Assembly: GCA_009739215.1 (NCBI GenBank)
Contig: VSJF01000006.1
Location: forward strand, 310,001-374,000
DNA from: Floccularia luteovirens
Lineage: Eukaryota; Basidiomycota; Agaricomycetes; Agaricales; Squamanitaceae
Direction: 5' to 3'
Length of the DNA stretch: 64,000 nucleotides
Made by a program: the position numbers and the translations under genes
Notes under the pieces: model-generated
Told to the model about the DNA's origin: nothing
Database searches by the model: none
The model's input: only the letters and a program-made list of their open reading frames with translations
Shown here: piece after piece, positions 11,201 through 21,289 of the stretch
How positions within the stretch are numbered: position 1 is the first letter of the stretch
How the letters are laid out: each line of letters starts with the position of its first letter

Positions 11201-12346
11201 CTATCTCTCTGAGCATCTTAGTGGTTCTTGTCTGGATACAAACCTTCTTTCAGATGTTCCCTCCCTTTGACATTGCAAGTACTCAATGTTGTCTGCTGTA
11301 CTCCTTGGTCGAGGTGTATGAGGCCTCTCCACTGGAGGTAAGCAATGTGGTTCCCTGTTAGGAGACAGAAAGGGAGTTGGGGCTTCGTCAAGCCCTTCAC
11401 TACTAGGATAAGGAATATGAGGTGCCTTTGGATTTTGTGGAGGATTTCTTGGTCTATATGTAGGTACTGGTCTTTTTCTTACATCATCCAAAGGATTCCA
11501 AGAGTTTGGTTGGTCTAGTCTATCAGAATAATTTAGTTTAGATAGTTCATGAGAGGGCAGTATAGAATCATTGCCTTCACTATCCTCATCATCTGAGTTA
11601 TATGGACTAGGAAGTGGGGGATCTTGTCCTAATTCAGTGATACCATGCTGTTTCTGATCTAGACATTTTGGAAAGAGAAGCTCATCAAAGATTATGGTGG
11701 CAGCCATAAAGACAGTATTGTTGTGGAGTTGCATAAAGCAATAACCCTTTACTCCTTCAGAGTGTCCAATGAATACTATCAGCTCTGATTTAGGAGTGAG
11801 TTTATTTACCTGTTTTTCTTTAGGGAGGTAGACATAGGCTCCATAGCCAAATACTCTAAGATGGTTAACTTCCAGTTTAACTTTGTGCAAAGCCTCAAAA
11901 GGTGTACACCATTTTAGACATGCCATAGGAGTTTGGTTATAGACATGTACTGCTTGTTCCATGCTAAATTCCCACCAGCTGTCTGGTATGCAGGTGTCAT
12001 GTTGCATAGCTTCTGCTTTGTCCATTAAGGTGTGATTTAACCATTCTGCTCTATCATTCTGCTGTTGCTCATAGGGGACAGATTTCTCAACAATAACTCC
12101 CATATCCTTCAGCAACACTTCCATCTGCTGGAATTCACCTCCTCCATCAAAATGCCACTTTTTTACATCAGTGTTAAATTGTGTTTTGACAAATGCACTG
12201 AAACGTTTCATTGCTGCCTTTGAGTCATCTTTATGGCACAAATTCATTGTCCAGGCATGAGACATAAAGTCATCAAGGAAAGTGATTATATAGTGATATT
12301 TGTAATAACTTGCAATAGGAAACTGCTTTAAGTCAGAATGAACCAA
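11201..12346 (-). pseudogene. Copia element II integrase core and C-terminal region
   Basis: An open 381-codon stretch encodes the copia integrase core. The first catalytic Asp is in the MVHSDLKQFP segment, the second in KWHFDGGGEF, and the Glu in the QQNDRAEWLN segment. The usual copia block RVFGYGAYVYLPKEK follows, then a proline-rich linker towards reverse transcriptase. The catalytic triad is visibly present. The stretch lacks its N-terminal HHCC part, which lies in another frame upstream (12347-12920). A partial domain only. Confidence 0.85.
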
Positions 12347-13865
12347 CTCAAATAGTGCAGAAGCTCTTGAAGAGCTCAGGGGGAAAGACTTACTATGTTG
12401 CTTTCCTCAGAGACAACCTAGGCATAATGGGGTTTCCTTAGGCAATTCTAATGAGGTTGGAAAACCTTGCACATTCTCAGGAGCTTTCTGGAGTACCCAT
12501 TTAGACAGGTGTCCAAATCTCTTATGCCAAGTGTCATAAGTAACTTTGTACATTACAACACTGGCCTTAGCACTGGGTTTGTGAACAATTCAAGCATCAC
12601 ACTAGTAAATAGTATCACCTCTCATGTGGGTTTCACAAGACAAGATAGGCTCACTTTTAGAATCAACAATATTGATAAGGAACCCTTTCCCTCTAATGCT
12701 GTTTCCCTTTTTAGTCAGGAACTATCCCATAGAGAGCAAGTGGCCACTCAATCCAGGGATGTAGTAGATTGGTGAGATTTGAGTTATCCTACACGTTCTT
12801 CTCTCTTTGTTTCTATTGAGAGGTATAACTACTTCATGACTTATCATGACAGTCCCAAGTCCCTCGACATAAATAACTTGTTCAGAAGCTGTCTGGATGG
12901 GAATTGGTTTCTTCAGAGTATGATATGTTGTGACAGCAACTTCATGTGATCAATTAGTAGTCATGTGATTAGTCACATGCTCGTCAGTCATATGTTGTAG
13001 ACCTGATAAGATAAGATAAGATCACACCAGTATAATGACTAAGATGTAATGACACACACGGTCTAGAGCATTCTAGAGCTTACTGTGGATACATGTATGA
13101 CTCATGTTATGGAACATGTATGACTCATGTCCTACCTGGAGTAGACACAAGGTGTTTCATGTACATGCTGGTAACTACATTAGGTATTACACAGCCACAC
13201 CTATAATGTATATAACAAAGATAGTAATGTCAATATACCTTGTCCAATTAACTTGGTAGTAGTCAGTAGTACAGCCCCTCTAAGCAACAGTAAGAACCCC
13301 AGATAAGATAGTTCCTATCACTGTGTGTGACAGGTGCTGCTCAACATGATACTCAATGAAGTCTGTTTGTTCATGTGTAAAGTGCATTGATGCTCCTGAA
13401 TTCATAATCCACAATGCATGATTAGGATCCTTTGCTTTTTCCTTACACTTCAAACAAGATGCAAAATGATTAGATATTATCCCCTCAGAGGGGCCAAGAG
13501 ATACATGTGACAGTGTACATAATAGTCCACAACTACTGCTATGAAAACCATTCAACTCTAAAAGCTGAAGAGGGCACTGTAGGTTACTATCAATCTTGGT
13601 CACTTTACAGTTCAAAGGAGATACTTGCCTTTTACTCTCATACCCAGTTTCTAGAGCTGCATTTATGCACTCTATCCCTGCACTGTCCACAATAGCCTCA
13701 TCAATCTCCATTTCAGTCCATCCGTTAGCAGGACATGGGTAGTCCCGGTTCTCCTCTGATCTAAGAGATACAGAATCACCTGAGTCAGATTGAGCCAGGT
13801 GAAGCTCCCAAGATTCAGGTGTCTTGAACTTAAAATGTTTTGGTGGAGGTTCACTTACCTCTTCT
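12347..13865 (-). pseudogene. Copia element II protease and integrase HHCC region, split by a solo LTR
   Basis: Reading the minus strand from 13865, a frame continues from the gag tail across the intact-element insertion site. It reaches a protease-like segment at 13430-13380 (WIMNSGASMHF). The catalytic DSG of copia proteases appears here as NSG. The frame runs into the 421 bp solo LTR and resumes at 12925 with decayed linker sequence. Near 12540-12410 there is an HKRFGHLSKWV-type zinc-binding block and a CLGC-like end. Stops and frame changes show it is dead. The D-to-N change alone would disable the protease. Confidence 0.75.
12926..13346 (+). mobile_element. Solo LTR (421 bp), TSD TGATA
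   Basis: TGTTGTGAC...GCTCAACA flanked by TGATA at 12921-12925 and 13347-13351. It is the same family and the same length as the solo LTR at 21839-22259, in the opposite orientation. It is related at its ends to the 362 bp LTR of copia element II. The first 80 bases contain CATGTGA/TCACATG motifs. A short ORF reading out of element II into it (13280-13711) is an artefact of the junction. Confidence 0.93.
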
Positions 13866-13870
13866 GGTAC

Positions 13871-14195
13871 TGTTACAATAGTCTACTGCTATATGTACAG
13901 ACAGTATAAGATAGTAGTAGAATAGAAGGGAAAGGAAGAATGAGTTCTGGTTGGAAACCAGTGGTCTTATATAGATACCAGAGGTGCTTCTATCAGGGTT
14001 GCCTAGAAGCACTCAGGGTAGACTAGAAGCACTGGTATCATAGCAACAGAAGTAGACTAGAAGCTGTCAGGGTAAGCTAGAAGCACTACCCTGAGCAGTC
14101 TAGAACAGTAGTCTAGGCCTTCCTGTATTATATATAAGGAGGCCTCTGTAGCATACTTTCCCCCCAACTGAATACACACTATTCACAATCTAACA
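13871..14195 (+). repeat. 5' LTR of the intact copia element (325 bp)
   Basis: TGTTACAATAG...AATCTAACA, preceded by GGTAC (13866-13870). By reading along both copies I find no difference from 19030-19354. It contains a TATATATAAGG TATA-like element near 14130 and a GGAGGCC/GGCC pair nearby, consistent with promoter and R/U5 function. Identity of LTRs implies a very recent insertion. Confidence 0.97.
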
Positions 14196-14207
14196 GGTTA
14201 TGGGCCC
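14196..14207 (+). other. Primer binding site of the intact copia element
   Basis: GGTTATGGGCCC directly after the 5' LTR. It is complementary to the GGGCCCATAACC anticodon stem-loop of initiator tRNA-Met. Priming would need a tRNA cut in the anticodon loop, as known for Drosophila copia. Confidence 0.8.
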
Positions 14208-14396
14208 TCAGCTCTAACTGTGCCCCTCCATTAACTCCTTGTCTTACTTGTCCACTGTGCTTGCTCAACTACTATCTCCTCTACTCCCTAACTCTTTCCT
14301 ACTTAGTTTATCTTTCTCCTTTGTACTCCGAGTTTTTGGGAAGCTAAACTTAGCTAGTCATTAGCTAGTCAGTCCATAGTAGTCAGTAAGGACAAA

Positions 14397-14418
14397 AGAC
14401 CTCCCTCCCAGGGGGTCT
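14397..14418 (+). promoter_or_regulatory. Leader hairpin of the intact copia element
   Basis: AGACCTCC-CTCCCA-GGGGGTCT forms eight pairs (one U-G) around a six-base loop, about 200 nt into the leader. The related copy at 6428-6447 keeps the stem with different bases and shares the CCCA in the loop. Conserved leader bases follow (CAGTGAACTGTTGGGTCTG). This is a candidate RNA element of the genomic transcript. Confidence 0.55.
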
Positions 14419-14600
14419 CTTCAGTGAACTGTTGGGTCTGTGCACTTCAGTGGGCCAGCCTTTAACCCACACAGCAATATCTCAGGTAGTCATCCCTGTG
14501 AGCTGTGAGGTGGTACAACTGCACTGTAGTTTAAAGGTGTTGACATACACTTACTGGTGGTGAAGAAGACCAAAGGACAACAATCCATTCCCCATTCCCC

Positions 14601-14645
14601 TATTCCCCTCCCTACCCCTCCCTACCCCTCCCTACCCCTCCCTCA
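14601..14645 (+). repeat. Tandem CTACCCCTCC repeat in copia leader
   Basis: About four units of a 10-base pyrimidine repeat, 155-200 nt before the gag start. The complementary strand has at least four runs of three or more Gs (GGGTAGGGGA-like) and could fold as a G-quadruplex in single-stranded minus-strand cDNA. It is not present in the related decayed copy. Confidence 0.7.
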
Positions 14646-14800
14646 CTTTTTTCACTTCCTTTCCTTTCCCTCATCCTTTAATTTCTTTTGGCTGTCCTAG
14701 AACCCTACCTTTATCAAGGGCTTGGTTGCATTCTAGTTGACTTGCACCTTTAATTCCTTTTACACACCCCTCTCCCTTGCTGCATTTACCATAATCCACC

Positions 14801-17800
14801 ATGTCTAAAGGACCAGATATTAAAAAACTGGGACTTGACAACTACAATCAATGGAGTGGAGAAATCCAAGCCTGGTTCAGGGCTCATCAGCTGTTGCACA
14901 TTGTGTGTGGCATCAAAAAGAGACCTGAAGCCATGGAATCCTCTAAAGATTATGAGTTGCAAATACAAAGACAGGATGACTGGGACAGTAAAGCCCAGAA
15001 AGCAGCTGGATGGCTATACCTTAGTGTAGAGTCATCTCAGACTGTGCATCTGATTGGGATAGAGGATGACCCTGTTGCAATATGGGAAGCCTTAAAGTCT
15101 GTGCACCTCCAGCAAAAACCTGGTGCCAGATTTAATGCCTATGATGACTTGTTCAGCATCAGAAAAACAGAGGAGGAGTCCTTGCAGTCACTTGCAAATA
15201 GGGTCACTGCAGCAATGCAGCAGATTAACAATCTGAGACCTAGGGACTTCACTCTGAAACAGCTGGATGAGGAGTTGTTGTGTATGGCCATGATTAGGGC
15301 TCTTCCAGATCAGTACAGTAATTTTGTGTCAAACCTGATGCAGAGTGACAAACTGGATAGAGCTTCTATCACCCTAGCATTCCACACTGAGGAAACTCAG
15401 AGGATAAGGAGATCTGCACCTCAAGTCTCAGAGGTTGCAAACAAGGTCTCCACAGACAAGGGAAAACAGAAGCAATCTAGCTCTGCTACTACCACTTATC
15501 CTCCTTGTTACTTCTGTGGTAAACAAGGTCATTCCTTCAAAAGGTGTTCTTTATTTTTAGCAAAACAGGCAGAGGCAAAGGCAGTCAATTCCCAGGAATC
15601 AGCAGGAAAGGCAAGTATCTTTTCACAAGTACAATTAGATAACCCACTTTCCCATCATGCTAACTATGATTGGAATGCAGACTCAGGAGCCACATCCCAC
15701 ATGACTCCACATAAACACTGGCTCAGAGATTATAAATCCTGCCAGATCCCTATTAGACTAGCTGACAATACTACTATATATTCTTCTGGTGTTGGAAGCA
15801 TTCTCTTCAGACCATTTATTAATGGTGTGGAAACACAATCTCTTTTATTTACTAGAGTTCTTCATGTTCCACAATTACAAAGCAATCTTCTTTCCATCCT
15901 CTTTCTTGTCAGACACAAAGGCTATGATATATCCATTGATTCTCAATTCATTCACTTTAATCAATCCAGTAGACAGCTTTTCACAGCTAGTATTAATAGC
16001 CACAATGCTGCATTCCTGGATGGGATTACTGTCTCTGCTTGCCTAGAATCTGCAAACCTCTCCTCTACTCTCCCACTGGACCTTGGACTTTGGCATAGGA
16101 GATTTGGCCACTACAATCATGCTAGTGTTAAGCAACTTCATTCCATGCACATGGTAACTGGCATGCATCTTGGCAATAACTCCAAATCAGACCCAGTCTG
16201 TGAGCCATGCCTTTCAGGCAAAATGCATGCTAGTCCATTTCCCACTTCAGATTCTAGAGCTTTAAAACCTCTTGAACTGGTGCATATGGATTTGAAAGGC
16301 CCAATCCAAGTCAAGTCTATAGGTGGTTACCAGTATTGGATCATCTTTGTTGATGACTGTACTAGATTCAAATGTGGTTTTGGACTCAGAAGGAAATCAG
16401 ACACCTTTGATGCCTTTAAGCAGTTCAAAGCATATGCTGAGAACTTGCACAACTCTAGCATTAAATGCATAAGAGAAGACAAAGGCTCTGAGTTCATGTC
16501 CAATGAATTTAATCAGTACTGCATTGATAATGGTATCCAGAGACATCACACAGTCAGAAACAGGCCACAGCAAAATGGGGATGTTGAAAGGGCAAACAGA
16601 ACAGTTGCAGACTTAGTTACAGCCATGTTAACAGAAGCCAACTTGCCAGTGCAATTTTGGTTTCATTGTTTCATGGCAGTGCTGCATGTTCTTAATAAAT
16701 GCCCTACTGTCTCATTAAAAGACAGGACTCCCTATGAAGCTTGGCACTGTAAGAAACCTGATGTGACACATCTCAGAGTATTTGGATGTTTAGCATATGT
16801 CCATGTACAAAAGGACAAAAGGAGATCTTTTGGATCACATATGGAGAAATGTGTCTTTGTTGGTTATCCAGCAGGATATAAAGGGTGGCAGTTTTACAAT
16901 CCAGTAACAAGGAAGTTCATTATCTCAGAAAGAGCTGAGTTTGATGAGAGATACTTTCCTGGGATAAAACCCACTGTGATGAACTCCATTCCATCTCCAG
17001 ATACTGTAAATCCTGTCAATGGCAGTGACATGCCAGATTTAGGGGGGTATGACATTCCTACAAATCAGTCAGCCACTCCCACTATTTCTTCATCTGTAGT
17101 TCATCTGCCAATGCAGCCAGACAATGAGCATTCTCCTCTTGTACTGCCTGTTCAAGCAGAATATGAACCTCCTCCTTCTCCACTTGTACTTGCCACTCCA
17201 CTACAGTCACCTAGTCCTCAACCAATCTCCTTGCCATGCACTCCTGTCAGACAATTCACACCCAATCCAGTAACTCCTCCTTTAGCTCTTAGGAGAACCA
17301 GAAGGAATATTCAACCTCCTGGTGAATGGTGGAAAGTCAGACACTCCCCTGCAATCCCTGAGACTTCTTCTGAATCTGAAGCAGATGTTGCTGATGATGA
17401 AGAAGAGTTCAGTGGTGTTGCTACTGCTACTGGTGTTACAGAGCCTAATACATACAAACAGGCAATGAAAGCACCAGATGCAGAACTATGGAGACAGGCA
17501 GCTACAGATGAGCTTAAGGCTCTTATGGACAATGGTACTTGGGAATTGGCCTTGTTGCCAAAGGACAGACAGGCAATTGGTAGTAAATGGGTGTTCAAAG
17601 TAAAGAGGAATGCAGATGGCTCAGTTGAAAGATACAAAGCTAGACTAGTTGCAAAGGGGTTCTCTCAGAGACCTGGCTTGGACTTCACTGAAGTCTTTGC
17701 ACCCACATTCAGAATGGCTTCAATCAGAACCATTATTGCACTAGCAGCTAAACACAACTACCATCTGCACTCTATTGACATCTCATCTGCCTTCCTGAAT

Positions 17801-19003
17801 GGAGACTTGGAAGAGGATATTTATATGCAACAGCCTGCTGGCTTTGAGCAGCTTGGACCAGACTATGTTTGTAAACTCAAAAAGTCTATATATGGTCTCA
17901 AGCAATCAGCTAGACAATGGAACAAGAAACTGCATGCAGCTCTTAGTAGCATGGGTTATAGCAGATTGGAATCAGATAGGAGCATCTATGTGTATGCCAA
18001 AGAAGGAGTCCTAGTCATTATTCCTGTGTATATTGATGACATTACACTTGCATCAAACTCAACCTCTAAGATTGATTCCACAATCAAAGAGCTAGAGAGT
18101 CACTTTAAACTCAGGAATATTGGACCTACTACTTGGCTGTTAGGCATGAAAATCAGTGTTGATTCTGCCAAACACACTATCTCCTTATCCCAGCAACAGT
18201 ACATTAATGACATGCTTGTGCAGTATGGCTTTACTGATTGCAATCCAATCTCTACTCCCATGGATCCAGGACTTGTACTAGAGAAAACTCAAACCCTCTC
18301 TGATGAGGATGTAGAGTTCATGTCCAAGGTTCCCTACTTGTCTGCTGTTGGCACTCTCACCTACTTGGCTCAATGTACTAGACCTGACATCTCATTTGCT
18401 GTTGGTACACTTGCTAAGTACAACTCCAATCCTAACCCAAGTCATTGGAAGGCTGTCAAGCATGTATTTAGATACTTGCAAGGCACTAAGGACTATGAGC
18501 TTGTGTATAGGCAAGATGATGCTAAGGAGCTGTTTATCACATACTCTGATGCAAATCATGGTGCATGCAAAGACACTGGTAGATCTACTGGTGGCTATTG
18601 TGTTATGATTGGCAATGGTGCAGTCAGCTGGTCTTCTAAACTGCAGACTTGTGTTGCACTGTCCTCCACTGAAGCAGAGTACATGGCAGCTGTTGAAGCA
18701 GGCAAAGAGCTCAAATGGATGAGAAGCCTACTTGGTGAATTTGGATATACCTTTACTAAGGCATCTACTCTTTGTATTGACAACCAGTCTGCAATTAGTG
18801 TGTCTAAGAATCCAGAACATCATAGTAGAATGAAGCATCTTGACTTGAAGTTCCACTGGCTTAGAGAGAATGTAGAGTCTGGCATCATCAATCCAATACA
18901 TGTTGGTACCAATGATATGGTTGCAGACTGTCTTACCAAACCTCTTGCTAGAATCAAGCATGACAAATGTAGAATAGGACTTGGCCTTGTATCCAAGAAA
19001 TAG
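14801..19003 (+). CDS. Ty1/copia Gag-Pol polyprotein (1400 aa), intact
   Basis: A single open frame with the copia domain order. Gag occupies about residues 1-230 and starts MSKGPDIKKLG, with a WSGEIQAWFRAHQ block and a UBN2-like LDEELLCMAMI stretch. A CCHC zinc knuckle is at ~238-251 (CYFCGKQGHSFKRC). The protease has DSGAT at ~293. Integrase has an HHCC zinc site at ~432-475, core Asp in HMDLKGP, second Asp in REDKGSEF and Glu in QQNGDVERA. Reverse transcriptase covers ~925-1170 with VYIDD at ~1078. RNase H shows TYSDANHGA, SSTEAEYMA and CIDNQSA. Length and order fit the family. ATG 14801 follows a CCACC context and aligns with the start of the older copy. The product would form virus-like particles and copy and insert the element. 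Confidence 0.97.
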   Translation: MSKGPDIKKLGLDNYNQWSGEIQAWFRAHQLLHIVCGIKKRPEAMESSKDYELQIQRQDDWDSKAQKAAGWLYLSVESSQTVHLIGIEDDPVAIWEALKSVHLQQKPGARFNAYDDLFSIRKTEEESLQSLANRVTAAMQQINNLRPRDFTLKQLDEELLCMAMIRALPDQYSNFVSNLMQSDKLDRASITLAFHTEETQRIRRSAPQVSEVANKVSTDKGKQKQSSSATTTYPPCYFCGKQGHSFKRCSLFLAKQAEAKAVNSQESAGKASIFSQVQLDNPLSHHANYDWNADSGATSHMTPHKHWLRDYKSCQIPIRLADNTTIYSSGVGSILFRPFINGVETQSLLFTRVLHVPQLQSNLLSILFLVRHKGYDISIDSQFIHFNQSSRQLFTASINSHNAAFLDGITVSACLESANLSSTLPLDLGLWHRRFGHYNHASVKQLHSMHMVTGMHLGNNSKSDPVCEPCLSGKMHASPFPTSDSRALKPLELVHMDLKGPIQVKSIGGYQYWIIFVDDCTRFKCGFGLRRKSDTFDAFKQFKAYAENLHNSSIKCIREDKGSEFMSNEFNQYCIDNGIQRHHTVRNRPQQNGDVERANRTVADLVTAMLTEANLPVQFWFHCFMAVLHVLNKCPTVSLKDRTPYEAWHCKKPDVTHLRVFGCLAYVHVQKDKRRSFGSHMEKCVFVGYPAGYKGWQFYNPVTRKFIISERAEFDERYFPGIKPTVMNSIPSPDTVNPVNGSDMPDLGGYDIPTNQSATPTISSSVVHLPMQPDNEHSPLVLPVQAEYEPPPSPLVLATPLQSPSPQPISLPCTPVRQFTPNPVTPPLALRRTRRNIQPPGEWWKVRHSPAIPETSSESEADVADDEEEFSGVATATGVTEPNTYKQAMKAPDAELWRQAATDELKALMDNGTWELALLPKDRQAIGSKWVFKVKRNADGSVERYKARLVAKGFSQRPGLDFTEVFAPTFRMASIRTIIALAAKHNYHLHSIDISSAFLNGDLEEDIYMQQPAGFEQLGPDYVCKLKKSIYGLKQSARQWNKKLHAALSSMGYSRLESDRSIYVYAKEGVLVIIPVYIDDITLASNSTSKIDSTIKELESHFKLRNIGPTTWLLGMKISVDSAKHTISLSQQQYINDMLVQYGFTDCNPISTPMDPGLVLEKTQTLSDEDVEFMSKVPYLSAVGTLTYLAQCTRPDISFAVGTLAKYNSNPNPSHWKAVKHVFRYLQGTKDYELVYRQDDAKELFITYSDANHGACKDTGRSTGGYCVMIGNGAVSWSSKLQTCVALSSTEAEYMAAVEAGKELKWMRSLLGEFGYTFTKASTLCIDNQSAISVSKNPEHHSRMKHLDLKFHWLRENVESGIINPIHVGTNDMVADCLTKPLARIKHDKCRIGLGLVSKK

Positions 19004-19029
19004 TCTGACATGTAGCATTAAGGGGGCTA

Positions 19030-19354
19030 TGTTACAATAGTCTACTGCTATATGTACAGACAGTATAAGATAGTAGTAGAATAGAAGGGAAAGGAAGAAT
19101 GAGTTCTGGTTGGAAACCAGTGGTCTTATATAGATACCAGAGGTGCTTCTATCAGGGTTGCCTAGAAGCACTCAGGGTAGACTAGAAGCACTGGTATCAT
19201 AGCAACAGAAGTAGACTAGAAGCTGTCAGGGTAAGCTAGAAGCACTACCCTGAGCAGTCTAGAACAGTAGTCTAGGCCTTCCTGTATTATATATAAGGAG
19301 GCCTCTGTAGCATACTTTCCCCCCAACTGAATACACACTATTCACAATCTAACA
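19030..19354 (+). repeat. 3' LTR of the intact copia element (325 bp)
   Basis: Same 325 bp as 13871-14195 with no difference seen, followed by the duplication GGTAC at 19355-19359. It would supply the 3' end of the genomic transcript. Confidence 0.97.
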
Positions 19355-19359
19355 GGTAC

Positions 19360-20821
19360 TTCCTCTATTCTGGAGGTAGAGGGTTCCCCATCATCATGAT
19401 TCAACAAAACCTCCTCATGTCTTCAGAGGTGTTGAGGATGACATAATAGACCTTCATAGTCTACAAGTTCCCTGGAGCGTTTTGTGCTTGTATATGTTTC
19501 AGAGTGCTTCAATGCTTTCATGCCAGTGTATGTACTAGCAATCGGCGAAGTGTAGAACTTGTGGGGATTTTTCTGTAAGAAAGTAGGTGTTGGTGCCGAG
19601 TGAGCTGATGTACTCAACCTGGCACCAAATGAGGTGGCCAGCATGGCCATTGATGTGACGTGGGAGTAAGACCCACCACTTTTTTCTACCTCAGTTGTCT
19701 TAGCTTTTTCTTTCTCTCCTTTTGACTTGCCACCCCGTTTACTGTGCTGCCTCTTCTTCTTCTGATCAGCTGGAGAGTCTTCTTTTTTGGACTGATCTTT
19801 GTAAGAAGGGTTTGTGTTGGATTTGTGTTTTATGTTCGACATTTTTTGTGCATGTCCACCACTTCCAGAGGCGTTAGCCTTCTGTATGTTTGTACCAGTA
19901 AACTAGTGGGTGACTACAGCTTTAATATCTGTAAGTTTCAATGTGGTGGCATCTTTGTTTTGCAACAAATTTGCTGTTATAGTACTCCATTTTTCAGGGA
20001 TCACAGATAATGCAATCAATGCCTGCAAGAGTTCCAGAATAGGACAGTCATTTTTGTTGAGCAGCCATGTATGCAAGACACAGTGGAGGAACTCAAAGTC
20101 TTACCTTGTGCTTACTTGGATTACACCTTATGGTTAGTGTTACTACTACTACCTATAGAATAGGACAAGGGATCTATTCTGTATAAGAGTGTCCTTATAT
20201 ACAGTTCTAGCTATATGTACATATTTGTGTAAGGGTCCATGACATAATGCATAGGGCATAGGGCATGGGGCATATGTGAGTGTAGTCATGTGACACATCA
20301 TGTGACATATCATGTGTGACTCATCACCTGATGAATTATGTAATTCATCATGTGATCGTGCTGTCGCAACAATTTTCAGATAGTCTACCAAATAGGTCCT
20401 TGAGGCAGAGGAAGTCAGGTTCAGGGTTACCACCACCAAGTTATGTTTGAAGTCCTTGACTTTTTTATAGAGTTCATAGATGGTACTGAGTTCCTTTACC
20501 TCAAACCTGTCAACAAGCCATTGCCACAATTCACTTGAATAGTTACACTCATCTTGCACAGCAGCACAAATTAAGTCGGGGGATAGCCTCTGCTTTATTG
20601 ATCCCATGGCACTGTCATCCTTATCATCCCAAGACTGCTGCAACAATATCATCATTTCTGAGATGTTATCTAGATCTTGGAGGGATGGGCGAGTTCTGAC
20701 TCCAGAGATGATTTGCCACAACTGAGCAGTTTGAAGGTATGTCTCCATCATTGTCTTCCACTCAAACCAACGAGCACCAGAGAAGACAAAGAACACAGCA
20801 GCGATAACAGTGGTGGTCGAC
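19360..20821 (-). pseudogene. Copia element II gag, split by a solo LTR
   Basis: The minus-strand start at 20819-20821 (MSTTTV) opens a frame with copia gag features: a WFEWKTMMETYL block, LWQIISGVRTRPS, SWDDKDDSAMGSI and YELYKKVKDFKH. At 20371 it meets a 317 bp solo LTR. Beyond it, from 20049, the frame resumes as a lysine-rich segment (KSKGEKEKAK) that runs to a TGA near 19423. It can then be followed in frame up to the site where the intact copia element inserted (19359/13866). The TGA and the LTR inactivate it. Confidence 0.8.
20055..20371 (-). mobile_element. Solo LTR (317 bp), TSD ATTTT
   Basis: TGTTGAGCAGCC...GTCGCAACA flanked by ATTTT at 20050-20054 and 20372-20376. Its ends and the AGGACAAGG and CTTATATACAGT blocks relate it to the 362 bp LTR, but it is a shorter subfamily. 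Near its high-coordinate end lie three CATGTGA motifs and one TCATGTGTGA. It interrupts the gag frame of element II. Confidence 0.92.
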
Positions 20822-20907
20822 ATATTGTTTCTGTTTAAAGAGTTTGTTGTTTGAGTTGCTGCAAATAAGTGCAATCAGCACAACGTTCTCAAGAGCAACC
20901 ACAAGGG

Positions 20908-21106
20908 TGCTACAACATAAGACATATAGCAGGAGTAGACTGTGGAATAGGAGGAGAGTACAGAGAGATAGTTGATTATATGATTATAGGGACATATGTT
21001 AGATGATATAGTTATATGTATTTTTGTTATGTATACATGAAGTTACTGTTTGCTACGACTTAATGTGACCATGACATGTGACGCGTGTCATGTCCTACAA
21101 GGCACA
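20908..21106 (-). repeat. LTR-like remnant in the leader of copia element II
   Basis: A ~200 bp stretch with an ACGCGTGTCA block, also found in similar form at 22357-22560 (shared ACTTAATGTGAC and GTGACGCGTGTCA). Both copies read TGTAGGA on the minus strand at one end and CA at the other. No clean target duplication was found, so the limits are approximate. It lies between the primer site and the gag start of element II. Confidence 0.45.
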
Positions 21107-21277
21107 CATGGAGTCATCAATCAGAACAAGGTTCATGACAATGTCATTTTATAGAGTGGTCATATCTCAAAGCTCAACTATTGAAGGGAACAATGAGAGA
21201 GACACTTCTCCAAGGGTAAGAGCTTTAGTTCCAAGTCATTATTGTCAGTGACAAGCATGACATAGAGACTAGCACCA

Positions 21278-21289
21278 GGGCCCATAACC
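21278..21289 (-). other. Primer binding site of copia element II
   Basis: Minus strand GGTTATGGGCCC directly inside the 5' LTR, the same half-tRNA initiator-Met type as in the two other copia elements. Confidence 0.75.

Larger units (their letters stand above)
13871..19354 (+). mobile_element. Intact Ty1/copia retrotransposon (5484 bp), TSD GGTAC
   Basis: Complete structure: 325 bp LTR, primer site at 14196, ~605 bp leader, one uninterrupted 1400-codon gag-pol frame, polypurine tract AAGGGGG at 19019-19025, second LTR. GGTAC stands on both sides (13866-13870, 19355-19359). It is inserted in the gag/protease junction of copia element II. All catalytic motifs are present, the LTRs look identical and no lesion is visible, so it may be active. 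The older minus-strand copy at 1423-6068 is a close relative. Confidence 0.97.

Noticed and set aside
13280..13711. ORF joining copia protease region to sequence up to 13280
   Set aside because: Its 3' part reads into the 421 bp solo LTR; the fusion is a junction artefact.
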